64,000 nt of DNA, from NCBI RefSeq assembly GCF_963662255.1, contig NC_085052.1, positions 4,756,807 to 4,820,806 on the forward strand, in the 5' to 3' direction. The notes beneath the pieces are model-generated. The model saw only the letters and a list, made by a program, of their open reading frames with translations, did no database searches and was not told the DNA's origin. Shown one piece after another: positions 59,894-64,000 of the stretch (position 1 is its first letter; every line of letters starts with the position of its first letter). The stretch is from Cinclus cinclus (taxonomy: Eukaryota > Chordata > Aves > Passeriformes > Cinclidae). A program made the position numbers and the translations under genes.

Positions 59894-61931
59894 AAATATT
59901 TTTTCTCTTTTTTTTTAGATTTTTTTTTCAGTTCTAAGAAGTATTTCCGTTGTTACAGCATGAGAGCCTCGATTGCACTTGACGCAGTGAAATTGAGTTT
60001 CCATTTAATGCCATGGGAGTTCCAGCAAAGACTGGCCAGCATTTCTTGACATTCTACCTTCCTGAATACAAAGTGCAGCTGTGAATCCATCTGTTGCTTT
60101 GTTTTGTTTTGATTTGTTTCCCATTTTGTGTTGCTTGGTTTGGCTGTCAGGCAGAGGGGGAGCTCAGGGTAGGAAGTTGTAGCTGTATCTGTCATCTCAC
60201 CTGAAGCAGTTCTGGAGGTTTCTATAAACTGTATATTCTTTGGCTCCTCTACAAAAATGTGAGAATATTCAGATAGAGCTGTAACTGATGCTACATCCGC
60301 TTCTTGGAAGAAAAAGATTTAATGTAAAGATAAATCAAGAGTACAAAAGACCTTTCTTTACTTTCATTTATTCACTGCATATTCAGTTTGCTTTTTATCA
60401 CTCTTTGAGCAAAAAATACCTTCCACACAACTATGTCTCTGTAAGAATGAACCCTTCCATCTCAGTTGTGTTATCTGTGCAGAATTCCAACCATTTGCTT
60501 GGGACATGGAGAGCTAATCGGTGTTAAAATGTGAAATGAAACAATTACTCCTCTTTTTAAAAATCCAAACATCCAAGCAAACAAAAAACCCAAACACAGT
60601 TTATTTTTTTTCCCAGGAAATCACATACTTTCAATTTATATATTTTAATTTCCATGGCTTTTTTTTTTTTAAAGAAGGTTTATTTTCTCTCTCCCTCTGT
60701 CTAATATGATAAGTTATTTCTCATTAAAATGTATTTTTTATTCTTCCTTGGGCTATTAGATGTCACTGACTCCAACAAAGGACTCTTCACATAAGTCATT
60801 CTACTTCCAGTCTTTCATTTTCCTATCAAAATCCTAAGGCTACGGCTGCAAGAGCATGAATTTTAGTCTTGAAAGACACTAATTGTCTTTAATTCTATTA
60901 ATGTTAATCATATTTTATGGCACTCTGGACCTTGTGGGACGAAGCTCCTCACTGTACTTAAATAATGATATTACTGCTAACTCTTATTTTCCTCCTCTCC
61001 CTTTCACACACGTTTTGCCACCTGGTCTCTGGTGGTGGTGCCTGCAGAGTCCTGTGCTCATGGATTGCATGGATTTCCCTTTTAAAGCATTCTTTTCCTT
61101 TTCCAGGTGCTGTTGGCTGGGTGCCTATGTGCAGTACATCCAGTTTGTTTTTCCAGCAGCCACCACTGCACTGGGAGCTGAGATGGAGGAGACAAACCTC
61201 CCTGAGCTGCTTCCCAAATCCAGGAGGAGAGAGCACATAAACCTGGGCAATACTTGTGGGACTTTCAGCTGGAAACACCAGTGCCAAATGCTGACTATTT
61301 CGTTGTCGTGTTTTACCTTTGTGTTGCTCAGTCAAAACAAGTTAATTTTAAATTGAATGTTTTCATTCTAAGGAAAAATAAATAGGAAAACAGAGCAGAT
61401 CTTTGTGAGGTGTTATTTTTAGTTTCACCACTCCAAAATGACTGATAGAGGAGAGTTTTGATTTCTGTTGTCAATAAAAACCTTACGTTTCAACCTCGCA
61501 GTCTTATTTATTATTGCATAAACTTTTGTATTACTTTTTAGACCTCTCCAGTCAAGGATTTACTTCTGGATGAGCACTCACATGATCCAGCACAGCAGAA
61601 GCCAGTGCAGACAGATCCACATTTCCTGAAGCATAAAATCCCTCACAACAGCATGGAAAAGTCTTCTGTTGGACAAAAGACCCCTTAGATTTTGTCCCAC
61701 TGGGTTGTGGTTTTTTCTCACTGTTTTTTGTTTGTTTTTTTCCCTCCTCATTTTCATTTTTCTTACCTTATGCAGCATGGAAAGATAATTTGGCCTTACC
61801 TTCAAGTGTTCACCAGGTTGAACAGCATCTTGCACAGCCTGTGAAGGGAATAACATAATTTTAGATTTGTGAGTGCCACCCATATTCTCTCAACCTCCAC
61901 ATCAACTGTTTCTGCTTTTCCTGCCCCCCTT
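59894..61931. other. Unique stretch, no confident gene
   Basis: T-rich patches are at 59900-59930 and 60660-60672. The longest frame outside simple repeats (60883-61356, plus, 157 codons) lies here. The complementary strand is also open for 125 codons, and no motif or splice context supports it. Confidence 0.45.
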
Positions 61932-61953
61932 CCCCCCCCCCCCCCCCCCCCCC
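61932..61953 (+). repeat. C22 homopolymer
   Basis: Twenty-two consecutive C, preceded by CCCCCCTT, making a near-pure pyrimidine run from 61924. It is the longest C/G run in the window. Confidence 0.95.
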
Positions 61954-64000
61954 AAGAAATGTGTGTATGAGGAGAGGGGGAACAGAACCTGCTCCTGAAT
62001 TGTTGGCCCAAAGAAATGCAATTCTGCAGGAGAGATGTGGTCAGTGTCAAAAATTACATGTGTTTTATACTCTTAATATTTGTTCTGTCAGGATGTGGCT
62101 AGAGTGAATAGTTAAGTGCATAGTCACTTGAGGGAGCTAATTTCTTACCAACCTGTACATTAAAAATAACTTATTCTCGCAGCTTTGCCTTGAGTAATTG
62201 GCCCAGGCACATTTATTTGTAAGAAGGTACAGGTATTTTTATAAATCAGAAAAATTCCCAAGATATAGAGAGCAATAAGAGGAAAATGAAAACTGTGTAA
62301 TTCTGCTTATGTTGTCTCTTTTCAGGTTTGCCATATATTCTGAGTATATTCTAAAGTAATGAATGCTGTGGGTGAGTTCTGTTACAGCAGGACTTTGTGT
62401 CAATTCAAAGTCTTTTAGTAAGTCAGCTACAGGCTCTTCTGGTTTTGTTTTAGAATAATGTGCCAGTCATAGACTGGTTTGGTTTCAATATGAACACGGT
62501 GAGACTTGTCAATTCTGTCTCAATTTTGCCTTGAAAGCTGATGGTGGGTTTTGGTTGTGTATTTTTTTTCCAAGCTAAGTAATGATATAGTAGAAATATC
62601 TAAAATATTTGCTTGTCTGTCAATATTAAATCTTGCTCTGACCTTTGCAAACTGAACTGTGGGTTTGTGGTTTGGTGCATTTGCAGACCTGAGGCCATGC
62701 TAAGAAAAACTGAGCAAACACTAGCTGAGATTTTTGGTGTTGCTAGGAAGTATCAGATCCCTCTTCTCAACTCCTACATGAGGAAAGAATGAGAGCTGGT
62801 AAAACAAGATCTCTGAAAAGTTTGGTGTTGTCCTGCTTGGATGGAACTGAGGGGATATGAACTTGTATTTTCATATATGTAAGTTAAAGCAGTCATTTAA
62901 CAGTAGGGTTACACAAAAATAATCCTACCATATGACAAGTCCTCAGATAATTCATATCTTTGGACAGCTAACATGAATTCAGAAAAGAGGAAAGGGGAGA
63001 ATAAAAAGGGGGAAACTGAAGTGGAAGGTCTTGAAGAGAAAGGAAACAACTGTGAGGAATTAAAAGCAGAGAAAAAGCTTGTGAAATAAGGGTTGCTGAG
63101 ATAAAGATTCCCCTACTGTCCACATCCAGGATATGTGCCTGAATCCCAAGAATCTGATAGCAAATTAAAGTGCCTGGTGCACAGAAACCCTGCATCTTCC
63201 CATGGCAGAGAGCTTAGTTTGGGTCTGGCATTGCTGCCTGTGAAGTAAACACAACCATAAAAAGGGAAAAGTTTATTTTATTTTGCTTCAATTCCTTCAT
63301 TTTGATTCTATTAATTCCAACCAAAGTAGTTTTATTCTGTACACATTTCTTCCCATGCCAGTGGCCTTGTTTCCAACCTTTTGACTTGGGCAAGAAGCAG
63401 CCTAAGTCAATAAAAAAGAACTCCAAGTGTTGTGCACAAAAAAGACTTGGGTACAGTTTTCCAAATGACCATAAAAAAATTTACTGAAAAGCAGTCAAAG
63501 AACTCATATCTAGAAATCAAATCTCTGCTTGTAAAAGTCAGAGGTTAAATTCTTTTATTAAAAAAGCTCTTACATGCATCTTTCAGGCGTGCCCTATCCT
63601 TGCTTAAATATTTGAGGGAAGTCACTAGGATAGGCAAGAACATTTCCACAGATGTATGTCAGAAATCTACACTACAAAATTAAATTACTTTCCTCTTCTA
63701 AAAGACATTTCTAATTTTCAAGTATTATGTCAAGTATTATGGGCTCCAATACAATTTTTGAAAGGCAAAAGGAAAAGTAAAATAACAGGAACAAAAGACA
63801 CATCCCAGTGTATATTTATTTTACTTTGTAATTCATGTCAGTCCAGTTGTGCTGCAGGCTATTTAGTTTATGCAATGCTGAAGTTTGAAAACTACACCCA
63901 GAATTATTTTTGGATCATATTCTGAAGATATATAACACAGAAATGATTGATTTATTTGCATGTTCTGAGGTTTTGTACTTTGCTTAATTTGTGCCTAAAC
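61954..64000. other. Unique stretch, no gene seen
   Basis: The only structure noted is a 12-bp tandem duplication (CAAGTATTATGT then CAAGTATTATGG) at 63719-63742. No transposon, RNA gene or exon-like frame was recognised up to the window edge. Confidence 0.5.

Overview
This window looks like vertebrate nuclear DNA, most likely from a bird and possibly a songbird. The main evidence is a set of CR1 LINE fragments. Several end in the short tandem tail of CR1 (TTCTGTGATTCTGTGA-type octamers), preceded by the familiar 3' untranslated segment (GATGATC...GGGTCC...CCAACTCA). Other repeat families are sparse, and the sequence is AT-rich and CpG-poor. There are no bacterial-style genes, operons, CRISPR arrays or recognisable tRNA, rRNA or snRNA genes. 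No protein-coding gene can be called with confidence. Most open frames are short, start nowhere sensible, and occur at about the rate expected by chance. The window is best read as intergenic or intronic DNA.

Layout. 0-1.2 kb: a CR1 tail at the left edge and two CR1 3' fragments side by side. 2.8-4.6 kb: a cluster of homopolymers (C15, G20, T22, T16) and an (AT)14 repeat. 6.9-7.06 kb: another CR1 3' piece. 13.5-13.7 kb: a 241-bp (AAGG)n tract. 17.6-17.8 kb: a small CpG cluster. 19.2 kb: a TTCYG pentamer repeat. 19.9-20.1 kb: a diverged 18/36-bp minisatellite. 23.5-23.9 kb: the best candidate terminal coding exon, on the minus strand and unproven. 33-36 kb: two short CR1 tails, A- and T/G-rich tracts and a C21 tract. 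39.7-40.3 kb: AT-rich unique sequence with homeodomain-type and nuclear-receptor-type sites. 41.6-48.7 kb: three short CR1 pieces, two AAT-type repeats and a perfect 16-bp palindrome. 50.3-50.7 kb: a broken internal CR1 reverse-transcriptase fragment. 55.1-55.3 kb: a probable ancient CR1/L3-type relic. 55.4-55.7 kb: a 284-bp compound pyrimidine microsatellite. 59.7-59.9 kb: a CR1 3' end on the minus strand. 61.9 kb: a C22 tract.

I see no gene set acting together and no new multi-gene system. The points most worth checking are the two exon-like frames that follow splice-acceptor-like sequence (3.7 kb plus strand, 23.5-23.9 kb minus strand), the CpG cluster at 17.7 kb, the coding-phase minisatellite at 20 kb, the two long purine/pyrimidine mirror tracts, and the long G/C homopolymers.
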